Shown: positions 11,501 to 23,600 of the stretch, in pieces | Layout of the letters: every line of letters starts with the position of its first letter | Numbering within the stretch: position 1 is the stretch's first letter | Source of the DNA: Neospora caninum Liverpool | Taxonomy: Eukaryota; Apicomplexa; Conoidasida; Eucoccidiorida; Sarcocystidae | Assembly (NCBI RefSeq): GCF_000208865.1 | Contig: NC_018394.1 | Location: 1,261,635-1,325,634 of the forward strand | DNA: 64,000 bases | Reading direction: 5' to 3' | The notes under the pieces: model-generated | The model's database searches: none | The model's input: only the letters and a program-made list of their open reading frames with translations | Told to the model about the DNA's origin: nothing | Translations under genes and position numbers: made by a program

Positions 11501-13510
11501 TTTAATCCCAATTCGTAGAGGCGGGAAGCTCCAGCATCCCCTCTCCAGAAAGACTTTTGATGGCGAAAAAACCAACGGAACAGCTTCCATGGGGCTGTTC
11601 CCCTTCCTTGATTTTTAGAAGTTCTCACCGCACGTCGTTCGGAAATCGCTAGCCTGCCCTCCGCACTCTCTGAAAGATCATTTGCACGATTTCTTCCCGT
11701 CACGATACATGTCGTTCTGCCACCGGGACGGAACATGTTTGGAAACCCTCGCGTAACCCCTTCCACGATCGTGCGCGTGACTGACGACGCTGTGGAGAGT
11801 CACACCGGTACTCTCCGCGCGGCTTCGCCCTCTTTTTGCGTTCCGATGATTCCCGAATCCGCTTTAAACATCATTGGATGAGGGCAGTGCTCGAGCATGT
11901 CTCTCCTCAGACATTGAGCAGCGGCTGAGCTTCACTGGATTCTAACTCCGACACCCGTGCCTCGCTACACCCAATAACGCTCTTGCCTTTGCGTGTGTTG
12001 AGCCTTCACAAAGACATTCTGCCGTAGAATACAACCTTTCCCTGCTCCATGAGTCTCTCCTGGACAACATATCTCTCCCAGTGCTTTCATGTCTACGGTC
12101 GCGCTCCATGTCCCGGAGAACCGCGCCTCAGCGCTCGCCAGCATCCGGAACCGGAAACCTGACAGTCTCCCTCTGAACTGCCGAGAGACATTGACACAGG
12201 CAGAGTGTACGTGGGCTGGCTTGCCACTTGTCGGTGTTTCCGGGCGTCGGTCCGGCTCGTTTCCTGCGCCGTGCTGACGTGCTCTGCCCTAAAATGGAGG
12301 CGTTCTCATCCTCGTGCATGCACAGGTATGCCGGGACCGCGTATAAAGGAAGGAGAGGCGGGCGTTCGCGGTTCACCCGACCCTTTTTTCTTCCGTCGTA
12401 AAACACACAAGAGCCTTTTCTCGACAGAGTAAGCTCTGGGAAGGCGCCGCTGCTGCGGCAAGTGTCGTCTGAATCTCCCATCCGCGCTCTTTTGTCTGTT
12501 CAATGATGCATGTAGCTCTCCACTCCGGAGCCTGCGCGCACTCGCCACCGACTCTACGCAGCGAACCGCTGAGACAGCTTTTCGGTCCACGGCTGTCGGG
12601 CATGTTTCTCGTCCTCAGCAACAAAGCGCCATGTCTTTCGTGGTCGGTTCATATTCGCGAGGTTGCCGCGTCTATTAGAGAGATGCCTTCTTCCACAGAG
12701 TCGAGCAGCAACTCGTGGAAAGAGGCACGTCTAGCCGTTGCGGACATCTCCCCCTTTGTGCGCCAAGGTGCTCAACCCTCCAACCCAATTCAATGTCGTC
12801 CACGTCCTGGCGGTTTCTCCGAGTCTCTCGAGAAAACTGAAAATCCAGATTCTTTGGGGATTTTCTCGGCCTGCGTCCCTCGAGTTTCTGTCTCGAAGCG
12901 AAGTCCCCGCCACGCGCTGCGGCCTTCTCCGGGCGCGCACAGAAAACGCGGGCGCTCTGAAGTTTGCGACCCGCGTTTTCGTCGCGGAACCGAACCTCCC
13001 GCGAGTCGTCTTCGCCGCCTCGTCTTCTCCAGACCTCTCCAGATCTCTGCAACTCGCGTCTCCGCACCGCCGTTCTCTCTGCCCGGTAACGCTCGAGAGC
13101 TAGACAGCGCTGCAGTTGCCGTGTCACGGATACTTTTCCTCGGTTTACTGTCTCCTTTCTTCGCCGGCGACCCCGCGAGGTGCCCAGCAACGAGATTGTC
13201 AAAAACCTCGCCGCGCGTCTTCCCGTCCCGTCTCTCCGTGCTAAGCTGTCGATGAAGCTGCCTCGGGGTGCGTCCATCGACATGGCGTTCGCCCTCGCGT
13301 TGTGTGTGTGAGTTCTCCATCTTTGCAAGTCCGCTCGTAACGCGAATTCCCCCCTCAAAAAGTCGCCCGCTCCTTCTCTCTCCCGCTGTTTCCGGCTCTT
13401 CTCTCCTTTCTTCCGTCCGAGCCCCTGCGTTTCCCTGGTTCCGTATCTCCCTCTTTCCGTTTCTCGCGTCTTTCTGTGGCTGCGCTGCGGGGCCCTTTGC
13501 TGTGCACAAG
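8559..13510. other. Gene-poor divergent spacer between Kelch13 and PPME1
   Basis: About 5 kb separates the divergent starts of Kelch13 and PPME1. It must hold both promoters. Open frames here (for example 12503-13255 on + and 12675-13583 on -) are compositionally biased, lack recognisable domains and overlap on opposite strands, so I do not call them genes. A mitochondrial cox1-like fragment lies near 11205-11321. No TATA-type promoter is evident, as is usual in Toxoplasma. Confidence 0.5.
11205..11321 (+). pseudogene. Nuclear mitochondrial insertion: cox1 fragment (NUMT)
   Basis: This AT-rich island is unlike its GC-rich surroundings. From 11256 one frame reads SLPILTGGLVMTLSDLHVNT, which matches the conserved cytochrome c oxidase subunit I segment LPxLTGxLVMxLSDLHxNT. 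An in-frame TAG at 11253-11255 breaks the frame just upstream, so the piece is dead. Toxoplasma nuclear genomes are known to carry many short NUMTs. The edges are estimated from the composition change. Confidence 0.7.
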
Positions 13511-16500
13511 ATGGATAACGACTTCTTCCTCCCGCCCCACACATATCCGACGTGCATGCCTCCGGCGCACACACCGCCTCCACCCGCCTCTCAGCCGCCG
13601 TCGCGCGTGATGAAAGTCGTGCTGGAGGAACGGGAAGAGGAGGAGCAAGGCAGTGAACGGCAGTCGAGAGGGCGAGGCAAGAACTCGCGAAACGAACTCA
13701 ATCCAGACGACATTCCAGATCCTAACGAAGACACAGATAGCGGCAACGGATCAGCAAAAGGCCCAGGCAGAAACAAAGGCAGAAGTCGCTCGCGGTAAGG
13801 AGACAACAGACGCGAGAAAAACCCAGGAGCCAACGAGGGGAGAAGACAGGGACGCTCAAGAAGGTAAACGTTCGGGTGTCTGAGAATGCACAGAAGGCTT
13901 TCTCGACTCTCCGGATGTCGACATCCGGAGAGTCGCTAAGAAGAAAGCGGTCCTTTTTCCAGAGCTCCGGTTTCTTCTAAAAACTGCTTAGCTGTATTTA
14001 TACCCTTGAAAAAAAGGGCGCGAAGAAAGCCAAGTGCCGTCCTGGCGAGGATACGGTCCCGAGGCTCTCGGACCCGTGTTTCTTCTTTTCTCGGGAGACA
14101 GCCGCTCCGCGGACGCGTTGCTCATCGACTGCGCTTTGCAAACATTATGCTCCTTTTTGTGCAGATCGTCGGAACCGCTCCCGAAATGGAGTGACTACTG
14201 GGAAGTCCAGGAAGACATTCACCCCACGGAGAACCCGAATGATGTACGTACACCTGCGGGCAGCCGCGAGAGCCTTTGTCGCTGCCGTTCGTTGTCAAGA
14301 CATCGCGCGGTGCCCAGCCCGAGTCCTGTTGTGTTTTGTGGACGTTCCGAGAGCGTAGGACGACTTCTGTTCCTCGCAGGCGTTAGCACGGTCCGTTCTG
14401 TGTGCAGTCCGATGCCGTCGCAGTTTCTTCCCCGGCTTTTCCTCGCTATCGTCTCTTTTTTGCGGAAAACGCGTCGCATCTCTCGGCTTGTGACGTCCAC
14501 GTTTTGTTTCGCTTTTCTTTCTTCCCCCGCCTTCTCGTGTTTCCGATTTTTCGCATCTCTTCTGTTTTCTCTCGGACACCCATCGTGCCGGTTGCCCTCC
14601 AATCTTTCGGATGGGCACTTAGGGACGAGTCTCTCGATTCGATGTTTGAATGCCTCGCGCTTGCCGCGGGGCTGCCGGCTGCTGGTCTCCCCAAAGTGTG
14701 TGTGTGTCGGTTTCAACTCGTATAGTCATTTCGTTTTTTTCACGTCATCTACCCATAGGAGCCGGTGAGAGCCCGAGAGGCGGGCGACCTTTAGCTTGCC
14801 TTTTCCGCCGGTGAACTGGAAAGCTCCCCGCGACTTCGCCGGCACGCGCTGCCCCAGCAGAACCCGAGTTTCTCCCTTTTCTTTGTTTGCAGACCTTTCG
14901 CGTTTATCACTCCGGATCCACGGGCCCTGTCTGCTTCTTCCTCCACGGCGGCGGCCACACTGCTCTCAGTTGGTCTCTGGTTGCTGTAAGGCGAAAGAAA
15001 AACGAGGGTTGCGTCTTGCGTGAAGACGCGTATCTGACCTTCTTCTCCCTTTCTTCCCGTAGCTTTGTGTCGGTGCCGGTCTCGCGTTCGTTTCTTGAAC
15101 CTGCGTGGCGCGACAGAAAACCTTCAGAAACCCAGCATCCGTTTCGAGCGACACCGGCCGCGCGTGTGTGTTGCCTCCGTCTCGAGACGCTTTGGTGTCG
15201 TTTCCCGGACTTCCCGAGCCTCCTCTCCGAGCCTTCGCCTTTGTTCTCAGAAGGCGTTGGGCCAAAACGTACGCTGCATTGCCTACGACGCGCGAGGCCA
15301 CGGCGACACGCACTGCGAGGAAGACACCGACTTCAGTGCGGGTCGGCTCGTCAGCGACGGCCTGGCCGTCGTGGATTTTTACTGCCGCCAGATCTACGAA
15401 GAAATCCACAAAACCAAGTGGGAAGACGCGCCCCAAGGAGACGCTGCCGACCAGTCCCCGGGCACTCCCTTCATTCCGGTCGCGCCACTCCCGGGCGTGA
15501 AGCGCAGCGACGATCCGTGCATCATCATCGTCGGCCACAGGTCGGCGAAAGAGGAGATCCGAACCAGAAAAGGGCGACACAGGCAACGAGGCAAACACCG
15601 GGCGCGGCGCGGACGCAAAGACAAACCGAGAAACAGAGAGACGGAGGGACTGCGGGGCGTCAGGGGAAGAGAAACGGAGCGAAAGAGAAGAGAGGGAAGG
15701 AGACGGGCGAGATAAAGAGAGAAGGGAGAAGGAGAGAGGAAACAGAGAGAATGTGAGGAGGAGAGAGAGTGGAGAAAGAGGAGAGAAGAGAGAAACGGGT
15801 AACGCGTGAGGGAGAAGAGAAACACGCTAGCAAAGGGACAAGATCCTTCTGAAGGGGGGAGAGGGGAGTACAAGAGGGACAGAAGGGAGGAAAGCGGTCA
15901 CGGAGAGGGGGAAAGAGATAGAGCGTTTGAGGAACGTTTAGTCGGGAAAGTCGAAAGGGTTTTTTTGCCTTTTTTCTTCAGCATGGGAGGAGCGATCGCC
16001 ACGCGGATGGCTGCTTCAGGAAAGCTCCCCGCCCTCCACGGCCTTGTCGTTGTTGACGTTGTTGAAGGTGAGAAAAACTCTCCCTTCGTTCTCTCTTCCC
16101 GCTTCGATGCGGTTCCTTTTCTCCCCTCTGCTCTGTTTCCACGTTTTCTCTCTTCTTTCCTGTCTCCCTGTCGTGTTCTTACCCAAATCGCGGTCTTCGT
16201 TTTCTCCGCGTCTCTTCTTTTTCTCTCTTTGGTTGTTGGCGGCGACCGTCGCATTCCCGGTCGCCTGCCTTCGTCGCTTCGTCCCTGTTCTCTCTCTTCC
16301 TTCTCCCTTTCTTCTTCTCTCTTTCTCTTCGCTCTCTTCCTTTTTCTCTGTCTTCCGTTTGTCTACCTCTCCCTCTTTTTCTCACCGTTTGTTCCTTCTG
16401 TTGTCCTGCGGCGCTCTTCGCTTTTCTTTTTCTCAGGGACTGCGATGGCGGCGCTCCCCCACATGGCCTCGTTCGTGCGAAAGTTGCCGACCGTTTTCAC

Positions 16501-18138
16501 CTCGCCACGAGAAGCAGTCAGCTGGGCGATTCGATCGGGGACTCTCAAGAACGAGGAGAGCGCGCGGATCTCCCTACCGTCCCAGCTGGTCCGAACGCGC
16601 AGGAAGGACGTGCGCGAAATCCTCAAGAAAGAAATTTCTCCAGGACACGAAGACGACGTCGTCTGGTAAGCGGAGACAGCTGAGCACCACGAGCAGACGA
16701 AGGGACAGGAGAGAGAAGTGAGCGTCGTGAAGGCGGCAGGCCTGAATCGAGGGAAGATCTTTCTTCTTCGCTTTCACTGTTCCTTCAGGACGTGGCGCAC
16801 AGATTTAACCAAGACCGAGCCGTTCTGGGAAGGTGAGAAAAGGATGCGTTGAACGGCCAGGCTCCAGCCTCCAGCGCTGCGCTCCCTCCTTCGCGGCTCT
16901 AACGCCTCGCGCTGTCTTCTCTCTTCTCCCTTTGGTCTTCTCGCGGCGGGAGCTTCTGCATTTCGGCGTCATTTCCACGTGTTTCCCGCGCTGTGCCTCT
17001 CAAGCTGTATCTCGATCTCGACGTCTCTCGATGGCCGTGCTTCTGTCTACCTTTCTACGTATATATATATATATATATATACCCTATATCTATCTATCTA
17101 TCTATATATATATATATATATATCCGCTGATCTCAACAGTGATTGCACACCTTTCTCCAATACCGTGTTTGGCGTTCTCACCTCTCGTTCTCTCGCCATC
17201 CATTTTTCTTGTCTCGTGCCCCTTTTTCTCGCTGTCTCGCCTTCGCCCTTCTTCGTCTCTCCCTGCGTCTAGCTTTTTTCTGTCGTTTCTCTCCTTCCTT
17301 TAGGCTGGTTCGAAGGAATGTCTTCCCTCTTTTTGCAAGCGCGATGCACCAAAGTGCTGGTTTGTGCGGGAAACGACCGCCTCGACCGAGAGCTCATGAT
17401 CGCCCACATGCAGGGAAAATTCCAAGTCCAACTCGTGCCTTACTCTGGCCACGTCGTTGAGGCAAGTCGAAAAGGAACGAAGAGTGGCAAAAAGCAAAAC
17501 ACAGAACGAACACACTGCCTATACACACCGACATATACACATGTGCATATACATATATATATGTATACATCTACCTATTCGTATGCATATATATATATAT
17601 ATACATCTACCTATTCGTATGCATATATATATATATATATATACATCTACCTATTCGTATGCATATATATATATATATATATATATAGATATATATATAG
17701 ATATTATTGTATACACAGAAGGCTTCATGTACAAACTAGGTTCCGCACCTTTACACCTGTACAGGTGTAACGGTGCAATTCGAGCACGGTGATCGCCGCC
17801 CGATGTCTACCTCGTGCGTGATCTTCCTGGTTTTGCGAGGAAAGGCGCAGAAAGGCAGAGGCATGTTTCTGTTTCGACTCGGCGAGAACGCGTGCGGCGT
17901 TTCTCTGCAAGAAACCTGTCGGGTGCGCGTGCCTGGAGATGTCCAGCTGGATGCGTCGACTGGGGTGTACGTACATGCAACGCTTACATCTTTTGTGACG
18001 GATGCTCTTGTGTCGCAGGAAGATCAACCGCAAGAAGTCGCGAACGTTTTGCTGAATTTCATCTCGCGATACCGTCTAGACCAGTCTTCCGTCCAACCGT
18101 GGCATGTCCACCGCTCTGCTCCGAAAAGCGACAGCTAG
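13511..18138 (+). CDS. PPME1: Protein phosphatase methylesterase 1 (PP2A demethylase)
   Basis: Nine exons: 13511-13794, 14165-14243, 14893-14985, 15251-15540, 15982-16067, 16437-16665, 16789-16832, 17304-17461 and 18019-18138, 460 residues in unbroken phase. This alpha/beta hydrolase removes the methyl ester from the C-terminal Leu of the PP2A catalytic subunit. TFRVYHSGSTGPV and the oxyanion-loop HGGGHTALSW follow an extra disordered N-terminus of about 95 residues. The nucleophile is Ser249 in GHSMGG, which is itself assembled across an exon junction. The acid is Asp274 in VVDVVEG, with the same 25-residue spacing I recall for human PME-1. The base is His418 in SGHVVE. The GWFEGMSSLFL and HMQGKFQVQ motifs are also family hallmarks. 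Exon 8 ends at a GC donor (GAG|GCAAGT). The loop before the nucleophile is longer than in animals. Confidence 0.95.
13904..13935. repeat. Perfect 32 bp palindrome in PPME1 intron 1
   Basis: The sequence is identical to its reverse complement over 32 bp, centred on GTCGAC between 13919 and 13920, with half-site CGACTCTCCGGATGTC. It sits in the first intron of PPME1, within 110 bp of the donor. Chance occurrence at this length is very unlikely. The function is unknown. Confidence 0.95.
17530..17705 (+). repeat. Composite mini/microsatellite in PPME1 intron 8
   Basis: A unit containing ACATCTACCTATTCGTATGC followed by a TA tract is repeated about three times, with the TA tract lengthening from copy to copy. 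It lies between the GC donor of exon 8 and the last exon. This is a tandem array and not a CRISPR: the spacers are simple TA and there is no prokaryotic context. Confidence 0.9.
17745..17776. repeat. Palindrome with perfect 20 bp core in PPME1 intron 8
   Basis: The core at 17751-17770 (TTACACCTGT and its complement) is a perfect palindrome. It extends to 32 bp (GCACC...GGTGC) with one mismatched pair. It lies just after the TA minisatellite of the same intron. Confidence 0.85.
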
Positions 18139-20653
18139 ACCCGAGCATCGAGGGTTCGACTGTTTAAATTCCGAGGCTGATTCGTCAATTGGATGTAGAG
18201 AGCCCCATACTTCACTAAGTATCCATGTACACATTTGTCTACTTTGTACATACATCTCTCTGCACACACACGTCAAAATGGACATGCATGCATTTGTACG
18301 CATTCGAGCGGAGTAGACAGTTTTTTCGTCGGTCCTCCTGTGTGCGGAGGACGGAGCGTCTTGGGCTGCATTTCTTGTCTGTCTCTGCGCATTGCAATNN
18401 NNNNNNNNNNNNNNNNNNNNNNNNNNNNNNNNNNNNNNNNNNNNNNNNNNNNNNNNNNNNNNNNNNNNNNNNNNNNNNNNNNNNNNNNNNNNNNNNNNGG
18501 GAAGGAGAGCGACGCGGAAAGGGAAAAAGCAGCTTTTTGTGCGTTTTGTAGGTTGGCGATTCGAGAAGCGAGTCCCAGGATCAATGCGTCCAGCATATGT
18601 GTGGTGTTTACGGGGCTCTCGGCGAGGCGTTTCCGAGCCGGTGGCGCCTCCATTTTTCTGCGTACTCGTGGGTGTGTAAAGATTTTGCTTTTTTCACGCG
18701 GCACGTGCACGGGAGACGAACGCGCGACTCTGAGGCCGAGTAGCCCGTTGTCCTGGCCGTGGTCCCGGGTGTCTATACGCTCGCGCACACATCCATGTAC
18801 TCGCAGATGTGCATTTGTGCATCGGACGTAAATGCATGTAGAGGTCTTCGCACGCGCAGCCGAAAAAGGGAAAGGCCACTTCCAAGCTTCTTTTCAGAAA
18901 CCGCGGGGAGATACACGAAAGCGAAGGAAAGAAACAGGCCAGACAAGAAGACCAAAGAGGCGGCGCAGCCGCCGTCTGAATCTCTGCGTAGATGTACGTG
19001 CTTAAAACGTGTGCAAATGTCTCTCGTGAATCGAAGCTGAGAGAGGTTCTCCCTTTTTTTCAAACAAATTGTGTTCGAAATGAAAGCACGCCTTGAAGAC
19101 TTTTCTAATTACTCCTTTTCTTTCTCTGTTTTTTCCCGTGTCCCGGTTCCCCCCTCGCTTGTCGCGGAGCCCTCTACTCTCCGGTTCTCTTTCTCTGCCC
19201 ATGTTTCGAAAAAACAGAAAACGGGACGTTCCCCAGGAAGCGCCACTGATCCTGCGCGCAGAGATGCGTGAAGCGGGCGTGGACTTTTTGCGCACATGCA
19301 GGAACACTGAGCAGAAAATGTGGCATCTATGTCGCGCTCAAGAGTAGATATTTCTGTAAGCGGGGCATGCAGTCCAAAAACGCTCCATAAGCCCAGACAA
19401 GACAATCTTGTAAGTGTCGTCCCGGGAGGGCGCCGACGAGACGTGGGTGGGTATACGGTCGCTGTCTTTGTTCCGCTCTTCCTCTCTCGTTTTCGATGTG
19501 TTTGCTTCGATTACGTCTGGTGATGCCGCGAGGCGAGTGAATGGACGGCGTCTGGAGGGAGTCTCTCGCAGATTCTTTTTCTCACAGTCCACGATGCATG
19601 GGTTGATCACCCAGAGCTCGGTTCTCCCCCCACGGGTATGCAGCGGTTGAGTTTCTCTCCCCTTGCTAGTTTCTGCACGGAGGAGACGCACGTGCTTGCA
19701 AAGCTCTCAGAAAAGACGGTATCTCTCTGAAGACATCGCCTGTTCTGCGATCTACGCGCTACACAAAACGACTTTCCTCTGTATCTCTGATCTCAAGACA
19801 CCTACCAGCGGCTACACAATCAAATAAATATATCTACTATATATGTATATATATGTATATGAATGCACGAGTAAGCAGTATGTCCCTCGAAACAGTGCAG
19901 GTGTTGGGCTGCCTTGTGGGAACAGATGATCTCTTTGGGTGACAAGGTGAAGAAGATCAGACGCTGCGAGAAGATTCGTGTAGGCGTAGACGGGTGGTTG
20001 CGCGGCTCGTCGGGGGCGGGGAGACGCGAAACGCGTTTTGTTCGAAACAAAAACACAAAGTGCTTCAGAAGTGCGGGGTTTTTCTAAAACAACACCGGCG
20101 CCAGGTCTCAGGAGCGCTGCCTGTGCGGGGAAGAAAAGACGGGAAGCGGGAAACGCGCGAGAAGTGGACTGAAAACAGCGGAAGAGCAGAACGGAGAGAA
20201 CAGAAGCCAGAGGAGAGGAAGAAACAGACGGGCAAAACGAAAGAGAAGAAAAGGAAGGACGGAAGCAACGCGATCTTCAGTTCCTGCTCTCGCCGTTTTT
20301 GTGAGTTTCAGGGAGCCAGAAGGCGAGACCGGTACTCCGGACGGCGAATTCAAAAAAAATCGAAGCGTTATTGCGCGTCGTGCTTCCGGTACGCGCCGAG
20401 CTGGAGAGGAAAAACAAAGAAAGGAGAGTCGGAAGCAAAACGAAATTCGAACGGCAACGCAACGCGGTGACGAGGGACGGAGACACACTAACGCTGTTGA
20501 CGCCGGAGGACAAGAACACGACGCGGATGAGTAAGGTCACAAGGCGAAGCACACGTGTAATCCCGGCAGGCATCCCGACAGACGACGAAACGAGCGAGGG
20601 AAAAACTCTCTCAGACGAGAGAGATACAGAAAAGGAGCGCTGCGGGGGTTTAC
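18139..20653. other. Convergent 3' spacer with assembly gap
   Basis: This lies downstream of PPME1 (+) and of the long minus-strand gene. I see no domain-bearing exon. Terminal exon(s) of the minus-strand gene probably lie here. One weak candidate is the frame ending near 19820, which begins at a CAG acceptor around 19970 and reads RLIFFTLSPKEIICSHKAA. Confidence 0.45.
18399..18498. other. Assembly gap (100 N)
   Basis: Exactly 100 consecutive N characters, the conventional placeholder for a gap of unknown size. Real distance and content are unknown. Confidence 0.99.
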
Positions 20654-23600
20654 CTGCTCTGTGAACCACGCGTTTTGATTTCTCTCAAATCGCGCTCGCA
20701 GGGCCGAGACAGAGAGCTGCCGGCTCTCATCTGGACAGCACAAGGAGCGAACAGCAGCCCCGCAAGAATCTTATGCGACGCCTTCTTGATTCACATCCTG
20801 TTCCCTTTCAAAGACCGACACCCCTTGAAAAAAACGGCGCGTGGGCTGCGATGCACAGGAACCTCTCCAAAAACGCCGATGGTGTAGAGACCCGATCTAC
20901 TGCTTGGCTTTCACTGTCTTCTGGTTCTTCTGGTCTCCCTGCTTTCCGTCCCCAAAGTGGCGTTTGATTCGCGTGCAAACTTCGCGAGCTCCGACTCGCC
21001 CTTTTTTCTTCCCTCTCTTCACTTACCGGCGGCCTCTGGCTGTCGAAGGCGCTCGTCTTCTCGCTGGTCTTCGCGCTCGCGTTCTTCAGCTTGTTTCATC
21101 CGCTTTCGTTCCTCAAAGATCTTCAACACCTCGTCGAGTTCCAACCTCTGCTGGCGCTCCAGGAGCCGTCTCTCCTGTTCCAGGCGAAACCACTCAGCCG
21201 CCGACATCCCCGGTTTCCTTCCCTCCTCGCGAGCACCCCCTGCAATCGCCTCCCTCGCCTCTCGCTCTCCTCTCTCTCCTCGCTCTCCCTTCTCTCCTCG
21301 CTCTCCCTTCTCTCCTCGCTCTCCCTTCTCTCCTCGCTCTCCCTTCTCTCCTCGCTCTCCCTTCTCTCCTCGCTCTCCTCTCTCTCCTCGCTCTCCTCTC
21401 TCTCCTCGCTCTCCCTTCTCTCCTCGCTCTCCCTTCTCTCCTCGCTCTCCCTTCTCTCCTCGCTCTCCTCTCTCTCCTCGCTCTCCTCTCTCTCCTCGCT
21501 CTCCCTTCTCGCCTCGCTCTTCCTTCTCGCCTTTCTCTCGTTCTGCATGCGCGAGCGAAGAATCTCCAGACTTGTCCGTGCTGTCGCTGCCCATTCGGTG
21601 CATGGACGGTCGCCCGGCCTCGGCACTGCGTCGTTCCGAGCGCGAACAAGCTTCTTGGAGGCTTCCAGACGAAGTCACGGAGGGCGAGAGTGACCGCGCA
21701 CTTTCCACGCCAGAAACGCTCTCGCCGCTCTTGGTCCCTTGGCGCTGGCGTCCCCACTGCTGGAGGGCGACTCTGTGCGCAGAAAAGACACACACACGAG
21801 ACACACAGACACAGAAAGAGAGCGAAAACGTGGAAAAGCGGAGAAAAAAGCTGACGCAAAAACCCCGGAACAACAGACTCGCACATGCCCGTCAGCAAAA
21901 GAGCAGGTGCGCTCAACATTGAGATTACGCGGAAACAAACATATACATACATATATATATATATGCAAACATCAATCCATGTGCGTATTTATGTGTTTAC
22001 CTAAAAGATACTTGTGCCGCGACTCGCAACACAAGACCGGCACGTTTGCGGAGTCGGACGGTCAGCGGGAGGCCAGTACGTCAACGCGTGAGCCACGCAT
22101 ACAAATGTGGGCACACACACATTCCGAGGCACGCATGTAGAACTCGAGATGTATACATGCACAGAGAAAGATAAGGAACGAAAGAGAGAGAGGAGACGTT
22201 ACAACGGAACCACGCGGGTCTGTCTCGATGGAAACGAGTATTTGTATCAACATGCAGCACGCTGCGCATCCGCGTATATAAATAAAAGTGTATGTACGCG
22301 GCCTTGGGGAATATGACGTTGTCCCGTTTCGATATCGCTCGGGCTTCCTCCTCGGATTCACTTTATCCTGTGATCCGTTTTTGCTCCACAAAAAATATAC
22401 GCGCATTCATGCAACTAGAAAAAGAAACGGCGTAAATTCGATGCACACACACATAAAACTGCACATGGATGTGCATGAGACACTTTTGTCGAAACGCATA
22501 GAGGGACTCGGTGTACAAACAGCGCGACAAGAGAGGACTCGGGGCGGTTGTAGAGCCGCCGCGCCTGGAGCGATCGCGAGCGTCGATTCTGCAGATTCCC
22601 GTCGGGTCGTTTGAACTCACTTGCGCAGGCGGACGTGCTTATAAGGATTGTGATTGGCGCCGGAGTCAGATTCTTCTTCTCCGTCGATTTGCATCAGCCA
22701 CTCTGGAAATTCCGCCTGGCCCAAAACGACGCCTCTTCGTTGCCTGCCGCTGCCCTCGCCTCGGTCGCTCCACGCAGGCTCGGCGTCAGGCGGCGGCAAG
22801 GACGAACAGCTTCTGTGAACGAGATAAAAAACGAACGACGGCAAACGAATGACGAAACAGAATGGAGGCAGAAGAAAAAAATGGAGGAAAAGTGAAAAAC
22901 GAAGGAAGAGAAAGGGACGGGAGTCGTCATGCGAGCGAAGGGCCAGACTCCCTCGACCTGGACGGGCACCTGGCGTCGCGCGGTCGAAGATGTCCTTGGA
23001 GAAAGGGCCGAGAGGAGGAGGAGACAGAAAAACCACTTCTTAAGCGCAGTCGAAAAACATCGGCAAACGTCTCTTGCACTCCAGTGTGTGCGCACGATGA
23101 AAACCCCCAGCAGCGAGAGAGAGAGACAACCAAGAGAAGGACACAAAGCATATTCGCAGGCGCCGCACAAAGAGACGAAAGCCTGCGAAGTGTCCGCCGC
23201 AAAAGGGAACTGCCTCTTTTTTTCTCGGGCGTGAAAACAGAGACGCAAGCACGCGATGTGCGTCGGAACATCCCCTCACCCGCGAATGTCCCTCTGTCTC
23301 TCCTCTTCAGAATTCTGCCTCGAGCTCCACCGACGGCTGAGTTCGAACGTCGTCGCAGTCGACTCTGGCAGTCCAACCTTTCCTCGGTCTGTCTCGTTCT
23401 GCGCTCCTTCGACACCAAAGCTTTCGATCTCCTCTCTTCTCTTCGCTTCTGGTGTCCTCTCCTCATCGCCCTGCTGACCTCGGCCCGCCCCGGCCACGAT
23501 TGAGTTTTCCCTTCCTCTCCCTTCTCGCTCTTCTTCTCTCCCTTCTTCTCTCTCTTCTTCTCGCTCTTCTTCTCTCTCTTCTTCTCGCTCTTCTTCTCTC

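Noticed and set aside
12503..13255. 250-codon open frame on + upstream of PPME1
   Set aside because: No domain, biased composition, overlaps an equally long open frame on the opposite strand, and no splice path into PPME1 is needed.
12675..13583. 302-codon open frame on -
   Set aside because: Arg/Gly/Glu-rich antisense of pyrimidine-rich DNA overlapping the first PPME1 exon; no recognisable motif.
17530..17705. Regular repeats suggestive of a CRISPR array
   Set aside because: Eukaryotic intron; the intervals are TA tracts of increasing length, not unique spacers.
20841..21922. Long open frames on + across the 18-nt repeat (Leu/Ser/Pro-rich)
   Set aside because: The repeat opens all frames. 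Only the minus-strand frame joins flanking exons with matching phase and good splice sites.
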